Part shown: piece by piece, positions 1-12,013 of the stretch | How the letters are laid out: every line of letters begins with the position of its first letter | Position numbering within the stretch: the stretch's first letter is position 1 | NCBI GenBank assembly: GCA_036785705.1 | Contig: JAWUZG010000004.1 | Coordinates: forward strand, 8,962,501-9,026,500 | Direction of reading: 5' to 3' | Source: Acanthornis magna | Lineage: Eukaryota; Chordata; Aves; Passeriformes; Acanthizidae | DNA: 64,000 nt | Made by a program: the position numbers and the translations under genes | Notes under the pieces: model-generated | What the model saw: the letters and a program-made list of their open reading frames with translations, nothing else | Database searches by the model: none | What the model was told of the DNA's origin: nothing

Positions 1-182
1 CCAGATGAGGTTGGCCTTGTGGACTGCAACCTCACACAGTTGTCTCATATGCAGCTTTTCATCCCCAAGAACCCCCAAAGAACCTCTCCTCAGGGCTGCA
101 CAAAATGACTTCTTGTACTCGTCTGTACTCACGTAAGGAATTTTCCCAAAACAATACAGCACTTTGCACTTGGGCTTGTAAG
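1..182 (-). mobile_element. CR1 LINE fragment, internal pol region, antisense
   Basis: On the minus strand this matches the recalled stretch of avian CR1 ORF2 that lies downstream of the reverse-transcriptase active site. The plus strand shows the recognisable words 'gttggccttgtggactgcaa', 'cccccaaag' and 'ctcctcagggctgc', ending near 'ctttgcacttgggcttgta'. The left end is cut by the window edge and the frame is broken, so it is a dead fragment. It cannot be the same insertion as the CR1 piece at 1123-1550 in simple colinear order, because on this strand the element's 3' part should lie to the left and here it lies to the right. Divergence looks high. Confidence 0.7.
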
Positions 183-1122
183 AAGGCCAAGAGGGGAAGA
201 GTGGGGGTAAATCTACTGCAAAATTAGGTATCTAAAAACTAGGTGACTTAAACTCATCTAATAATTGTAGCTCCCTTTACATTCAAGGAAGATTCCTGAA
301 AAACAATTCAACCTAATCTGAAGAGAAAGTCTTTACTGGTCAAATAACATTTTAAAGTTCTCTAATGTTTTTATTGACTCTACATGCACCTCATGTTCAG
401 ACATACCTTTTACATGACTGTCACCTCTATTTGTTTTTGAAAATGGGCTTGGTTTCTCAAATAAATCTGAAAGATAGAAAGAAGTAAACAAATAATCTCT
501 TTAGTCAGCTACTTAAAATTCAGACATACTTATCACATATTTAATCCAAGAGATTTAGGCTGTTTGATAGAGATTCCACTGGCTTGGGTTCCAAGTCTGT
601 AAACTGGAAATTGGTGAGACTGGGCACAATAGGCAATGCTGAGAACACTAATGTCAACTAAGATGAAACATTCGTTCGGAAGTCATCTAACTGCAACATC
701 TTTTAATGGGAGTAATTTTTATTAATAAGTGCTGTGATGCCCTCTTTTCATTTTCAATTGCACTACAATGGTGTTACAAAAGAAGCTTTTAATTACACCT
801 TCTCAATTGCCCTATGATGAAAATGTGAATATCTAGTCTTCCCACATCTGCAGTGTATTAGATTCAACAGATTACAAAGAGGGAAAAAAAAGAAAATTAT
901 GATGCAGGGTTGGATGTCTCTTATCACCTGTGGTTTTCTACAGTGGAGAAGTTGCCATGAAAGGTAATCATACCAAGTTCTCTTCTTATTTGATGTAAAG
1001 AAAAAGATCTGTTACAGTAAGTTTTCCCTTCATTTTTGGGTAAACTAAACTGCATTCTAGGTGAGTCTGCATCACTTCATTGACTTGAATGACAGCTTCT
1101 CTTCTTGCGCCAAATATATTCA
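183..1122. other. Unassigned AT-rich DNA
   Basis: I see no gene, recognisable repeat or long ORF here. A short purine/A run lies near 880-900. Nothing else stands out. Confidence 0.5.
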
Positions 1123-1550
1123 TCTGAATCACAGAGTTGTTCAGGTTTGAAGAGACATGTGGAAATTATCTGATCCACACCACCCTGCTGAAACAGGACC
1201 ACCTACCAACACCCAGAATCTTATCTAATCAGCTTTTTAATATCTACAAAGAAGGAGACTACACAACCTCTGGGCACCCTGTACCAGTGCTCACTCATCC
1301 TCGGAGTATTTTCTGATGTTCAGATGGAGCGTCCTATGCTTCAGTTTGTGCTCATTATTATCTATTCTGTCACTGAGCACCACTGACAAGAGCCTGTCTA
1401 CACCCTCTTTACACACTCCCTTCACACACAGGGATGATAATATCCCCAGAGCCTCATCTTCTCGAGACTGAACAGGCCCAACTCTCCCAACCTTTCCTCA
1501 TACATAGCTGCTCCATCCCTTTCATCCTCTTTAGGGCCCTGGGCTGGACT
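1123..1550 (-). mobile_element. CR1 LINE fragment, 3' portion, antisense
   Basis: The plus strand reads as the reverse complement of the CR1 3' region. It begins with a degraded terminal motif (gaatcacagag, then 'ttcaggttt'). It continues through phrases equivalent to 'gatcatctagtccaacccccctgc', 'ggagactccacaacctc', 'atgttcagatgga', 'cttcagtttgtgc', 'ctgaacaggccca' and 'cctttcctcatac'. These encode the C-terminal tail of CR1 ORF2 on the minus strand, with many substitutions and small deletions. It is truncated at its 5' end, the usual fate of CR1 copies. No intact ORF remains. Confidence 0.85.
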
Positions 1551-1834
1551 TTAGACAGAGAAAGACTCTCATGAGAGTCTGATAAACATAAGGGAATATT
1601 TGCAGATATACTGAATGAGTCTTAATTCAAACACCACATTTTCTGGAACACTCTACCACCAAAGAAGGTTTGTATTGCAGATACAAAAAAAAATCTAAGG
1701 TGGTAGTCCTGCATCTAGGCACTTTTATTTTCTTTTTCTCCTTCTCTCTCTCCATCCAACAACTTTTACCCTTTTTATACACCATTTTTTAACAGGTGCC
1801 TTTTCAGATTTATCTTTTACTGTTGGTTCATTGA
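1551..1834. other. Unassigned DNA with a pyrimidine-rich stretch
   Basis: A pyrimidine-rich run lies at about 1720-1760 (many tttct/ctctc words). No gene or repeat family is recognised. Confidence 0.4.
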
Positions 1835-1888
1835 CTTACCTTTCAATTTTGCCTTACCTTTCAATTTTGCCTCGCCTTTCAATTTTGC
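1835..1888 (+). repeat. 18-bp tandem repeat, three copies
   Basis: Three adjacent 18-bp units occur at 1835, 1853 and 1871. The first two are identical (cttacctttcaattttgc) and the third differs at two bases. The period is a multiple of three, so the local 77-codon frame shows a repeated YLSILP-like peptide. I take that peptide as a by-product of the repeat, not a real protein. Confidence 0.9.
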
Positions 1889-2240
1889 TTTCAATAAATA
1901 AATGCTATTATAGTGTCTTCCTAGGCTTTCTGAATCATTTTCTCTATGTGCTCATTTCTGGCTGTATATTTTTTAAAAATGCAGGTCCACAAAACATTAT
2001 GATGTTGATTCAGAGTATAAAACATCCTAATTATACCTTTCAAGTTTTTACTGGGTTTCTCTGAAAGGCCATGTTTTCCACATCTAAGTTCTTTCATATA
2101 TACATATAGGGATGAGAGTCCAAAATAACAGTCATTACATCACTTATGGTAGAAGAGAGGAGCATTGAGCTTTTACAACATCTACTTACTCACTGTCTTT
2201 GAACTTTAGTGGTATAAGAGCACAATTGATGTATTTGGTC
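1889..2240. other. Unassigned AT-rich DNA
   Basis: Nothing recognisable is seen between the tandem repeat and the LTR that follows. Confidence 0.4.
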
Positions 2241-2800
2241 TGTCTGGAATGGAGTTCATTTTCTTTGTAGCAGTGGGTACGTTGCTGTGCTTTGGATTTA
2301 CAGCTAAAACTGGGCTGATAACACAGTGGTGCTTTGGCTGTTGTCAAGCAGTGCTTGCACGGCATTGAGGTTTACTTCCTGCCAATCTGTCCTTGCAGCA
2401 AGAAGCCTGAGGGTGCACAGGAAATTGGGAGGAGCTGGGGGAGATGACAAATTGGCCAAAGGGATTATCTATATCATACCGTGTCAGGTTAAGCACTAAA
2501 AGCTCAGTAAGAGGAAGAAGAAGCAAGGACTTTCACGGTTATGTATATTTGTCTTTCCAAGTCACTGTTGCACATGCTTTTAGAGCGAAATTGGTTAAAC
2601 ATCTACCTACTAATGGGAAGTCATGTATAAATTCCTTATGTTGCTTTTCTTCTTATTTTGTCCCTTTTTTTTTTTTTTTTTTTCACTTATTAAACTATCT
2701 TTATTTTGACTCACCACTTTTTGGCTTGTGTTCTTCCAATTCTCCACCCATACCACTGAGTGAGCACACAACACTCAGCTCCTGGCAGGAGTGAGCCTTG
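2241..2800 (+). mobile_element. ERVL-type solo LTR, sense, degraded
   Basis: This matches the recalled consensus of a common avian ERVL-type LTR. It opens with a TG at 'tgtctggaatggagttcatt' (consensus: ttctggtttggctgggatagagttaatttt). It continues with 'tgtgctttggattta', 'gacaaattggccaaagggat' and 'atcataccgtgtcaggttaagc', then a pyrimidine tract with the polyadenylation-type word 'ttattaaactatctttatttt'. It closes with 'ccattctccacccata..actgagtgagc'. No internal retroviral region flanks it, so it is a solo LTR or fragment. The 3' terminus and target-site duplication are not clear. The ORFs of 60 and 116 codons inside it are not genes. Confidence 0.75.
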
Positions 2801-5679
2801 CCTTAGGTATATATATATAGATATATCCCTCACGTATATCTTCAGTACTCTTCTACAGGCCTCCCACATTCCATAAATATCTCAAAAAATATTTTCTGGG
2901 GATATGTCTGAGGAAAACTATAGGGTGAAGACAGCTGTATCAAAATCAGGTTAAGAAAAAGGAAACCTTGAATTGTGGAGTATTCAGTACCCTCATGCAA
3001 ACCAAAAGGCAAATTTTTCAATCTAAAGTGCAAAAATATTTATTCAAAGTTCCAGATGTATTATTAGATAAGATACTCTGAAATTTAACTGCCACCCTAA
3101 ACACATGGTAACAGAAGTATTCCTTGTAGGAACTGTAGCAAACCCCTCATATATAATTACAAAATTGTTTTAAAATAACCAAGTGTAAAATAGAAATTTG
3201 ATGTCTTTTTCATATTGTAGCATTTTATTGGCCCTGTTACAATGATACAACAACAGCAAAAATGCATCAAAAAGGAACCCCACCCCCCAAAAAAACCCAA
3301 AACAAAAAGCAACTTCCAAAAAAACCCCAGAGCTAGAAAACCAAAACAAAATGAAACACATTTGTGTGTTGTGCAAGCCTTCATTTTTTATATCATTTTA
3401 TATATTCCAGCAGCAAACATTTCAAAATCTTTTGGCTGTATTGCAAAAAAAGAAATAGGCTTTTCTCATGAGTCTTTTTACCACTATTGTTCACTGCCTT
3501 AGGAATACTTAAGTGTAAAACTTTATGCTTTGATGTTATTTAAATTTTTTTGCAAACAGGGCATATTTTAGAAACTCAAAAAATGTCAACTTGAGATAGT
3601 TTTTAATGATCAAGGATTTTATTTTTATTGAAGGCATTTCTTTTTTTAAAAAATTGTTATTCTTAAAGAAAATATTATAAATATCAAATGTTTGCATCTG
3701 ATGAGCTAGGCCTCAACACACAGGGTTTAGAATTGTGATAATAACAGTGGAAATGTCATGGAAACTTTGCCTTAGTCTCAGCCTTGATAATAAGTGTCAT
3801 GAATTTTTCTAAGCCTAAGATTTGTAGCAATCAATTCAGATATTATTGGTTACTCAGAAGCCATGGAATGACAGAGGTGTAGATTTATGCTGGAGGTGAA
3901 ACACTAGCTTACCACACCAAATTAACTGTAGTAGATTCTTAAAGCATTGAAGCTAGGGACCACAGATAAAAAAAATTATCTCACTAACACTACACATAGT
4001 GTTGAAAAGTAATTTGTTGTTACAAGTTTTAAAATAGTTTCTGCCCTACTAAGGAGCCTTCTTCAGCATGTTTTGCTGGTAAATGCCATTAGGACTGTGC
4101 TGTGTATTAAGTGATATCCTGCCAAAAATAGTATTCAATCTACTATGTGTTATGGGATTTAGCTGGCCTATATTTAGGTATCTGTATGTGACCTGGATAC
4201 CAATGCAACCACTTTTGTCACTGAAGAGCTGGTCAATATACTCACTGGAGTCTGGAGAAATGTTCAGTGTAGCCTAAAGCAGCCATCCCCCTGTGATGTC
4301 TAGACTCTATAGATCTAGACTTATCAACTGTATTGACTAGACCTCCACTAGATGTAGCAGGTGCTTATAGATTTAGCTTACATATAGGCTATTCCATTGT
4401 AAACCCTCTGAAGGTTGGGATACCCAAATACCGCCTCAGTTAGAGTTGTCAGTAATTCTCTAGACTTCAAGGAAGCCTGGTAGAGCTAAATTGCTGCGGA
4501 AATTTGAACAGTGGGAAAAAGTGCTAGCTCTCATGCTGCAGCACAGACATCTACCACTGGAACACAAACCAAACATTTTGCATATATTTAGACTTAATAA
4601 GTTAAGCCTCAGAATACTTGCTAGTTTCTGGGTCTCCATACATATTCTGCTAGCTAAAGAGTTCTGCAAGAAAACTTTACATCTATTTACTGAGTATCTA
4701 AAATTGAACTAGGACCCTTGGCACAAAGCTGGCAGTAATTTTTCCCTCATCAGCCTGTTCTATTCCTTTTACCGTCTATGTCAGTGGTAGCTTATCAAGG
4801 TACTCTATCATCTGTATTTTTTCCGGTTCTGCTCTCACTCTTCCCTTCTTCCTCTCTAATTTGGTCCTACCTTTGCATCATCCTTCCTGTGTTCTGCATA
4901 GTTATGGTCCTTGGCTCTTTCCCTGAACATATTTAGTTCACCTTCTTCCATTTTCAACTTGTTCTAGTTAAGCAATTAGTCTTAATGCTTATCCACTCTA
5001 TTGATGCAGTAAAATAAGATGCTACGGTTAAATATTAAGTAACATGTATTTTCCTTTCAGGAAATAGTTTGCAGAAAAAAAAATACACAGGATGAAAGGA
5101 AGAAACATGAATGCTGTGCTAACCTGGATGTCAGTCATTATTCTCACATTCATAACACTTAAAGTCTCCATATTAACAATTTAAGAGCTCAAAAGAGGTG
5201 TTTGAATTTTTGTTGCTCAGTTTCCAGAATCTGCAAATTGCAAGACAAGACTCTAGAGTCACTTGCCAACAGATCCTTCAGAAAATTTCAGAAAAAGCAT
5301 TAAAGGATCTGCTGATCATATTCATGTTAAACAATTGTCCAGATCAGGTAAGCAATTCATAGAATTGAGGAAAAATATATATCTTCATACTAATGCAAAC
5401 CAATTAACTCTCACTGACTATCAAACAGTTTAATGTTGTAATGAGAGACTAAGTTCAAATTTCTCTACCTTGTTGAGTACACATATTCCCTGTTTCCAGC
5501 AACTCAGCTGCTCAGTCCATATTGTCATGCAACTTCACCTGGCTGATTAACTGGATCCAACATACACAGCCTTGGAGGACCAAGCACACCAAAATGAACT
5601 CCAGTCAAGAGCTGTGGAATGTAGCGGAATCCCACATCCAAATAAACTTTTCCAGAAGTCACATTTTTTATTTGCAGAT
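2801..5679. other. Unassigned DNA, 2.9 kb
   Basis: This block holds a short (TA)n-like run at about 2807-2826 and an A/C-rich tract near 3269-3358. There is a cluster of tctaga-type words at about 4295-4320. Short ORFs (up to 86 codons) show no recognisable domain. No gene is supported. Confidence 0.4.
3269..3358. repeat. A/C-rich low-complexity tract
   Basis: The plus strand is almost only A and C over about 90 bp, including 'accccaccccccaaaaaaac'. The minus strand is therefore G/T-rich with a run of G. It belongs to a recurrent type of tract in this window, seen in both orientations. The ORFs read through it on both strands are low complexity. Confidence 0.8.
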
Positions 5680-6807
5680 TGTCGTGGTTTGACCCTGGCT
5701 AAATGCCAGGCACCTACGATGTCTGCTCTCTCTATTCTCTCCTGCCGCAGCTGTGCAGACGACAAGAAGAAAACTAACACTAACACGCTGGACTCACGAA
5801 TTGGGTAAAGAGTTGATGGCGGAACGCACAGAAGAAAAGGGCAGAAAGGGTTCCAAACTTAAAGTTGCCATGTGATTTATTAACCTAACAGAGCTGGAGG
5901 ATAAATCAGAGGTAAAAATAAGCTCTTAAGACACTGTCTCTTCACTCACCCCCCTTCCCTCTTAAGGCACCGTTTCTCTGCTCACCCCCCACCCTCCTTC
6001 CAACCAACAGCTCCGGGGCAGGGGCAGGGTTTGGGTGTTTCCTTCGGTCAGGGTCAGTCCATCAGGGAAAAGAGTCCTCTACTTAGCCATGGGGTCCCTC
6101 CCACGAGAGACAGTCCTCTGTGGACTTCTTTGGCGCGGGTCCAAATCTCACGAGCAACAACCTGCCCAAACCTGCTGCAGCACAAGTTCTTGTCCATAGG
6201 GTGCAGACTTCCAAGCCGAGGCCAGGCTGTTTCCATCCCGGGAGCAAGGCCTTTCTCTCTCCTGCAAGGCCTTTGCAACTCTCAATCTCTGGGACTCCCA
6301 CTGGATCACATCTTCCTGCAGGCATCCACCTGCTCCTCTGGCGTGGGCACCTCCCCACAGGCTGTGGATGGTTCTCTGCACCCCCTGGACTCCATGGGCT
6401 GCAGGGGGACCACCTGCTCCCCCATGGTCTTCACCACGGCTGGCAGAGGGTTTTCAGCTCCGGCGCCTGGAGCATCTCCTCCCCCACCTTCTCCACTGAC
6501 CTTGGAGCCTCCATGTTGTTTTCCCTCACATATTTTCACCACCTCCTCCTCTTCTGGCTAAAAAGAAGTGCGTGCTCACATTGTTTTGATTTCTTCTTAA
6601 ATACGTTTTCACAGACATGTAACTAACATCTCTAATTGACCCAGGTTTGGCCAGCAGCATGTCCATCATCTTCAGAGCCATCAGAGATTGCTTCTGCTGG
6701 ACATGGTGAAAAACTTCTAGAATCTTCACACAGGACACACAGGAGTCATCTTTGTACCCCACCCTACTCAATAGCAAAAACAGCCAAGAAAAACCAACAG
6801 ACAAACA
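5680..6807 (-). mobile_element. Long avian ERV LTR (about 1.1 kb), antisense
   Basis: The left edge 'tgtcgtggtttgaccctggct' is the reverse complement of the typical 3' end of avian ERVL-related LTRs. Inside are recalled landmarks: 'catggggtccctcccacg', 'gagacagtcctct', 'catccacctgctcc', 'ctccatgggctgcaggggga', 'atggtcttcaccacgg', 'ctccggcgcctggagc' and 'ttcttaaatacgttttcaca'. The right edge is 'accaacagacaaaca'. The outer dinucleotides are TG...CA, as expected for an LTR. It is distinctly more GC-rich than its surroundings. Overlapping ORFs of up to 176 codons on both strands arise from this composition and match no protein I know. No internal ERV genes are adjacent. Confidence 0.75.
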
Positions 6808-7464
6808 TTATACTCTTTTTCTACCTGGGAAATATTTAAGGGTCTTTCTCTGTCACAGATGAGGATAAAGTGCCTCATCATAGTCTTGTGAAGCTTATTC
6901 TGTTGATTAAAACCTCAACAACAGAAGTCATGTTATGTTACAAAATTCACAATTTTCCTTTTAAGCAAAAGGTAAAAGTAGGACATGTCATTTCAACTGA
7001 TATTTGGCACTGAAATCTGAGTGTGTCTTTGTCTTCCTAAACAGTAGGCTAAAAGAAAAAATAACTTGAATTCTCAAATTTTCAAAGGCCTTGAAAATAT
7101 ATTAAAAAGATGCTCTTTACATGTGATGTCAAAATTCTTCGATTTGTATATCATGTATCAAAAAGTATGAAGACAAAATATTTTTAAATAAAGTACAGGT
7201 GTTTCAGTTGTAACTCAGCAAGAGCCAAACTTGTTGAGAACTTTTGAGCACAAATAACCTCTTTTTTTCCAAATTGTGCATACCTGAAATTTTTTCACTG
7301 TGGAACATTAAATCTGAGTAATTTGTTTCTGTAATTAGTACTTGTGGTAGAAAGATAGATGTAGAAGGAAAACAATGGACCCCTCAATAGGTAAGAGATT
7401 CTGCCATGAGGCCTTGCTCTTCACAGTTGGGACTGGCATTGCAAGTATGCCATTGGAGTGTACA
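6808..7464. other. Unassigned AT-rich DNA
   Basis: No gene or known repeat is recognised between the antisense LTR and the tandem array that follows. Confidence 0.4.
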
Positions 7465-8050
7465 GCTCTCTGGCTGTATCTGCATTCACCATTAGAGTTG
7501 GAACATGAGGATAGACCTTAGATGTTTCAGGATCAAGGATGTGTTCCTGCACATTCATCTGTTTATACTAACTGTTGCCATATAACCTTGCTGATATCAA
7601 GGTTGAGAATAAAACTTTGACTATATCATTTATGCAGACAGAACACTGGCAGTATTAAAAAAATAAATAAATAAATCTGGCTTTATCACTGATATGAACA
7701 CAGCCTTTTTATGAAGGACAATGGGACCAAGCATTAGAGAAGAGGTCAGAGCGCTGTCTCTTACAGACATTGCCACAGAAGCCAGAAATTTAGTAAGAGA
7801 TGTTGATGAAGTACTGGTAATGTCAAAGATGGGGACAGAGCTTTGGCTGTGTCAAATGGTTGCTATGGAGCACTGGCTCCATTAGAGAAGAGGCTGGAGC
7901 TCTGGCTGTGTCAAGAATGAGGATGGCACTCTCGCTACACCAGCGTTTGCGTCTGACACTTGGCTATATTAAATACAGCCAGGAATGGACACCTGGATTT
8001 TTCAAAGCTGGGCATACAGCCTTGGCTATGTTAATATTTGCCATAGATTA
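7465..8050 (+). repeat. Degenerate minisatellite, period about 29-30 bp
   Basis: A loose motif, tggctNtrtcaaa followed by a purine-rich half, recurs with a steady phase. Core positions are 7815, 7844, 7874, 7903, 7932, 7961, 7994 and 8023, giving spacings of 29, 30, 29, 29, 29, 33 and 29. Weaker copies in similar phase extend left through about 7698-7728, 7646, 7617, 7588, 7559 and 7471. Roughly 20 diverged units are implied. An AAAT-type microsatellite (7654-7675) has grown inside it. The period is not a multiple of three, and the 87-codon ORF starting at 7860 is a by-product. I do not recognise the family. Confidence 0.7.
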
Positions 8051-11000
8051 TTATTTCAGCAAGGCGAATTCATATAGCAGGATGAAATTTCCAATATATC
8101 TGTTACCATGTATGTCAGATTAAAATACACATTTTTTTTTTTAAATACATTTTAGATAGAGATTGATCGCTGACCCTATCAGGGAATAACATCCACCACT
8201 GTCTAAGATTAACACTGATATGTGTCTTCTCATGTCAGAAACATACAAGAACCCTTGCTAGGGGCCACTCTGCTATTATTCTATGTCTCTGGTGGATATA
8301 AGATACAAGCAGGATTGAAGTACATGTATTCTTTTGTGTGTGGTTAAAATGGTGCACTGATCACAGCAAATATAATGAATCTATATAAATATATACATTT
8401 ATCCTATTTATTTGTCTAAGTCATATACATGTACCAAGTTACATTAGGTAAAACAAAAATCTGATTATAACAAAAAAACAAGCATCTACTGCTCTTTTTT
8501 GCAAAGGATAATAATCGCAGCACATGGGAAAATGGGTATGTAATCCTATTTTTGTCAGATGAACACTTGAAAATATTTTCAGTGCTAGATTGCTTCTTCC
8601 CAGAGAGCAGCAGGTTGTTCTTAGAGTGCATTGATTTCGATCTGGCACTGCACTAAAAATGCACTTATTGAAAGGTCTTAATAGTGTTTTAAATTTTGTT
8701 CTGAATGTCTCTCTGTACCTACATATGTAATGGAAGTCTGTATATTCCAAAAAATCAGAACAGTCTTATTGAAATTATCCAAGGTTCTGATCTGGTCAAG
8801 ATGGCAAAGTAGTTATAGGCATTTTGCATGCAAAATGAAATCTGTGCCAAACTGCTTTTAGGGAAGCCCTTCATAAGCTTATGAAAGCTTATGCTACAGA
8901 AAAGATAAAATAGAATTCTTAGTAAGTCCATGGCAGCTTGAAAATTAGTGAAGAAGAAGGAGAGAAAAATAATTTCTTTTAAAACATCTAAATATCTTTC
9001 TTTATGGAAGGTGAGTGGTTCTTTCTATATAAAAAATGGAGTGGTTGAGTTTTGTTAATATTTGTTGTAGTTCTTGTCCTAGAATATGATCAAACAACTC
9101 TAAATATTCACGTTATACCCAACTGGTTTTTCCAAAAGTCACAGAGCATGTTTATTCAGTAACAAATGTTCACAGCCATGGTTAAGAGTTTCAGCAGAAG
9201 ATGCAGTGTCTTCATCAGTTGAGCCTAGTCAGTAATTTTGCCGGAGAATCTGTGTGACAGAAAACTATGAGCCCCATCTCTGTAAGATCTTGTTCTCTAT
9301 CCTCACTACTTGTATCAGTCAGTGCTGGATTGGCAAGAGCCCAGAGGCAGACATTTCTGGGAAGCAAAGAGTCTGTCTAGATGAAACTGGAGGAAAGATT
9401 ATTTTCCCTGAGGGAGGGAAGGAAGGTCAAATTAAAAATTTCATGTAATTGAGCACTATCTGCTCCTCTTTTTAATTGTTGTTAAAAAAATGACATCATG
9501 TGTGTAATTAACTGAAGCTTGAGAAGTTGCGGTCAGATCTATGTCAGATGACATTGTATCGCATTACATATACTCAAACAGACAACATTTTAAATTATAA
9601 AGAAAGCTGGATCTACTGTACACGACATGCCCTTTTAAAAGGCTTGTTTTGTACTTTATTAATTAATTCTCTGAGGTTGTTTATATTTAGCCATCAGCTC
9701 CATCTGGGCCAGCAGCAAGATACCTCATGAAGGCACAGATAATGAGCTGTTATACTTTCATACAAATGCCTTGTGTTTTGTTATCCAAGTCTGTTTGTAA
9801 GTCTGTTCAAACTTTCAGATGCAGATAAAGTGTGGTACAGGAGAGTAAATATGGAAACAAATGAATTTTTTCCTTCCTTTGATAATAAAGCAATGGTGTG
9901 AAGTTGGAAGGCAACAAGGAATTCCCAATTCATTGCTACCTGAAAGTCTCTGCAGAATTTCTTCCTCAGCACTTCTGCATTTCTTCACAGACAGATTTAG
10001 CATTCTGCAGCACATGTCTTAAAGGCTTATTAAAGGACTTTGTTAGTTACGGCCTTTTCCATTTGTTCTTATTCCTGAGGTCTGCACTCTGTTCTTCTGT
10101 CTGCTATGCAAAATACGGACAGGGTCTTTCCAAACTACTGGAAAAAAATATTTTAAAGTCTTTTGTGTGACCCTTAAAAATCTGACTGTACTTTGCCTTT
10201 AATGTGGTTTCTCGACTAAGTAGCATGACTGTGGACAGTTTTTCATGATACATAGATTATGTTCCTTGAGCTAAATATGTAAAAAATTTGAGAATAAAGA
10301 TTCCTTTCAGAATGATGGGATATTAAAAATACGTAAATGAAAACTCTTTACACTGAGCAATGTTGACCTCTATGTTTACCTTACCACACTTATTTAAAAT
10401 AAAATTGTATATTATGTTCACCTGCATATTCTATTAAGAAGAAATTCAAGTTTTTACACTGACAATTCTCATTTATCAAACAGCTTGTGTTTATATGGCC
10501 GCAATGAAAATTTAGGAGGAAATAGAAGAGTTGGAGAGGAAGTTATGGTTTTAATACTACTTGATAGAAGTTTATTTTGTAAGCATTTGAAATTAAATAG
10601 TGCACACACACACAAAAGAAAGTATGCCTTGCCCGTTGAGCAGACAGTTCAACTGGCAAAAGAAATTCTAGATAAAATTCTTTTACCAATTAAAATAAAT
10701 TATTTGCTGCTGTGACCTCTCTAAATACATCTTGGTCAAAGGAAGGAAAAAATAATTCCTAGCAGGAGGTAATCAGCACAGATATTAATTTAATAGAATA
10801 AGACAGATTGATTTATTCACTAGATATATGCAGGTTAGGCCTCTAAGCTCACGTTGTCATTTAGAAACCACTCTGTCCTTATGTCCCTGTAAAGAATTAT
10901 GTTGTGAAGGGTATTTGTATCCAAGGTGATTTCATTTTTCCCCCTGCCTCTCCCTGTGCCTGTACAAGTATGCATATGTATGTACAGTCACAAAACCATT

Positions 11001-11284
11001 TTATTTTTAACTGTTCTTCAAATATCATTTTACTGTTGGAAGAAGCAAACATATTATTCTCACATTGTACACTTCAGTACAGTCTGAATATCACAAAGGA
11101 AGAGAAAATTCTGATGGAAATTTTATTCAGTTCCACACTAGGGTGCGGGGGTTGGTTTACATTAACTAAGAAAAAAAGGAGTCAATTTTGTAAAAATTTA
11201 CTAATAAAAGTGTGTTTCTAAGCAGTTTATTAGAAATTAGACATGGTCTGAAAATTTTAAGAATCTGTTGTAGACTTTCTTCTG
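8051..11284. other. Unassigned DNA, 3.2 kb
   Basis: Two perfect palindromes (8820-8837 and 8870-8885) are listed separately. A short (CA)n lies near 10603-10614. Short ORFs of up to 105 codons lack any recognisable domain. No gene is supported. Confidence 0.4.
8820..8885. repeat. Two perfect palindromes 32 bp apart
   Basis: Positions 8820-8837 are an exact 18-bp palindrome, cattttgcatgcaaaatg. Positions 8870-8885 are an exact 16-bp palindrome, ttcataagcttatgaa. The first resembles back-to-back POU octamer half-sites (tttgcat/atgcaaa). Whether proteins bind there cannot be judged from the sequence. Confidence 0.9.
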
Positions 11285-11565
11285 ACTTGTCAGCTTTCCC
11301 CCAGCTTTATATACTGAACATGATGCCATATGCTATGGAATATCCCTTTGGCCACTTGGGGTCAGCTGTCCTGGCTGTGTCTCTTCCCAACACCTTGTGC
11401 CCCTCCAGCCTTCTCACTGGCAGGGAATGAGAAGTCCTTGACTTAATATAAACACTTCTTAGCAACAACTAAAACATCAGTGTGCTATCAACATTATTCT
11501 CTTACAAAATCCAAAACTTGGCACTGTACCAGCTACCAGGAAGAAAATTAACTCTACCTTAATAG
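11285..11565 (-). mobile_element. ERVL-type LTR fragment, antisense
   Basis: This is the reverse complement of the 5' half of the same avian LTR family seen at 62247-62704. Shared words include 'tttatatactga', 'atgatgccatatg', 'tggaatatccctttgg', 'tgtcctggctgtgtct', 'aaaatccaaaac' and 'gaagaaaattaactcta'. The last is the reverse complement of the LTR's 5' start region. The 3' half of the LTR is missing and the two outermost bases are not preserved. No ERV genes lie next to it. Confidence 0.75.
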
Positions 11566-12013
11566 CATTAGTTATTTTTTGCCAATACCACTGAAAATCC
11601 CCAGCTTCTACTTTACAGGAGTTTTAGAGATTGGGTCATGTTCGGGAGGTAATGACATTTCATGGGACAGATACTTGAAATACAATTGTGGATCTTTGTC
11701 TGAGACTTTATATTATACAAAATTTAAGTAGTAGTATTTTATTCCTTTATGCCTTTGCATTCTGTTAATTATGTTAGCAAGTTCAATTCATACAGTTATT
11801 ATTAAGGTTAAGAAGAAAAAAAGAAAACTTTAGAAATTTTACCCAAAAAACCCTAGGAGAAACAATAGCTTTTCTTCAATGACACCTTAAACATCATTAG
11901 ATGCTAGTAGGAACGTGAAAATTGCCCATATTCACTTCAACCTTTTAGAGCCATTTGGCATATTCTGAGAGAAAATATAATTTCATGTCTGCATCATCTT
12001 TTCAAAGTTTTAT
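11566..12013. other. Unassigned DNA
   Basis: Nothing recognisable is seen apart from short A-rich runs near 11815-11830. Confidence 0.4.

Noticed and set aside
6031..6626. Overlapping ORFs of 168 and 176 codons (and several antisense ones)
   Set aside because: They lie wholly inside the antisense ERV LTR at 5680-6807, whose higher GC content lowers stop frequency. The translations are unlike any known protein, and several overlapping frames are open at once.
7860..8123. 87-codon ORF, plus strand
   Set aside because: It reads through the 29-30 bp minisatellite, whose period is not a multiple of three, so no repeated protein structure is encoded.
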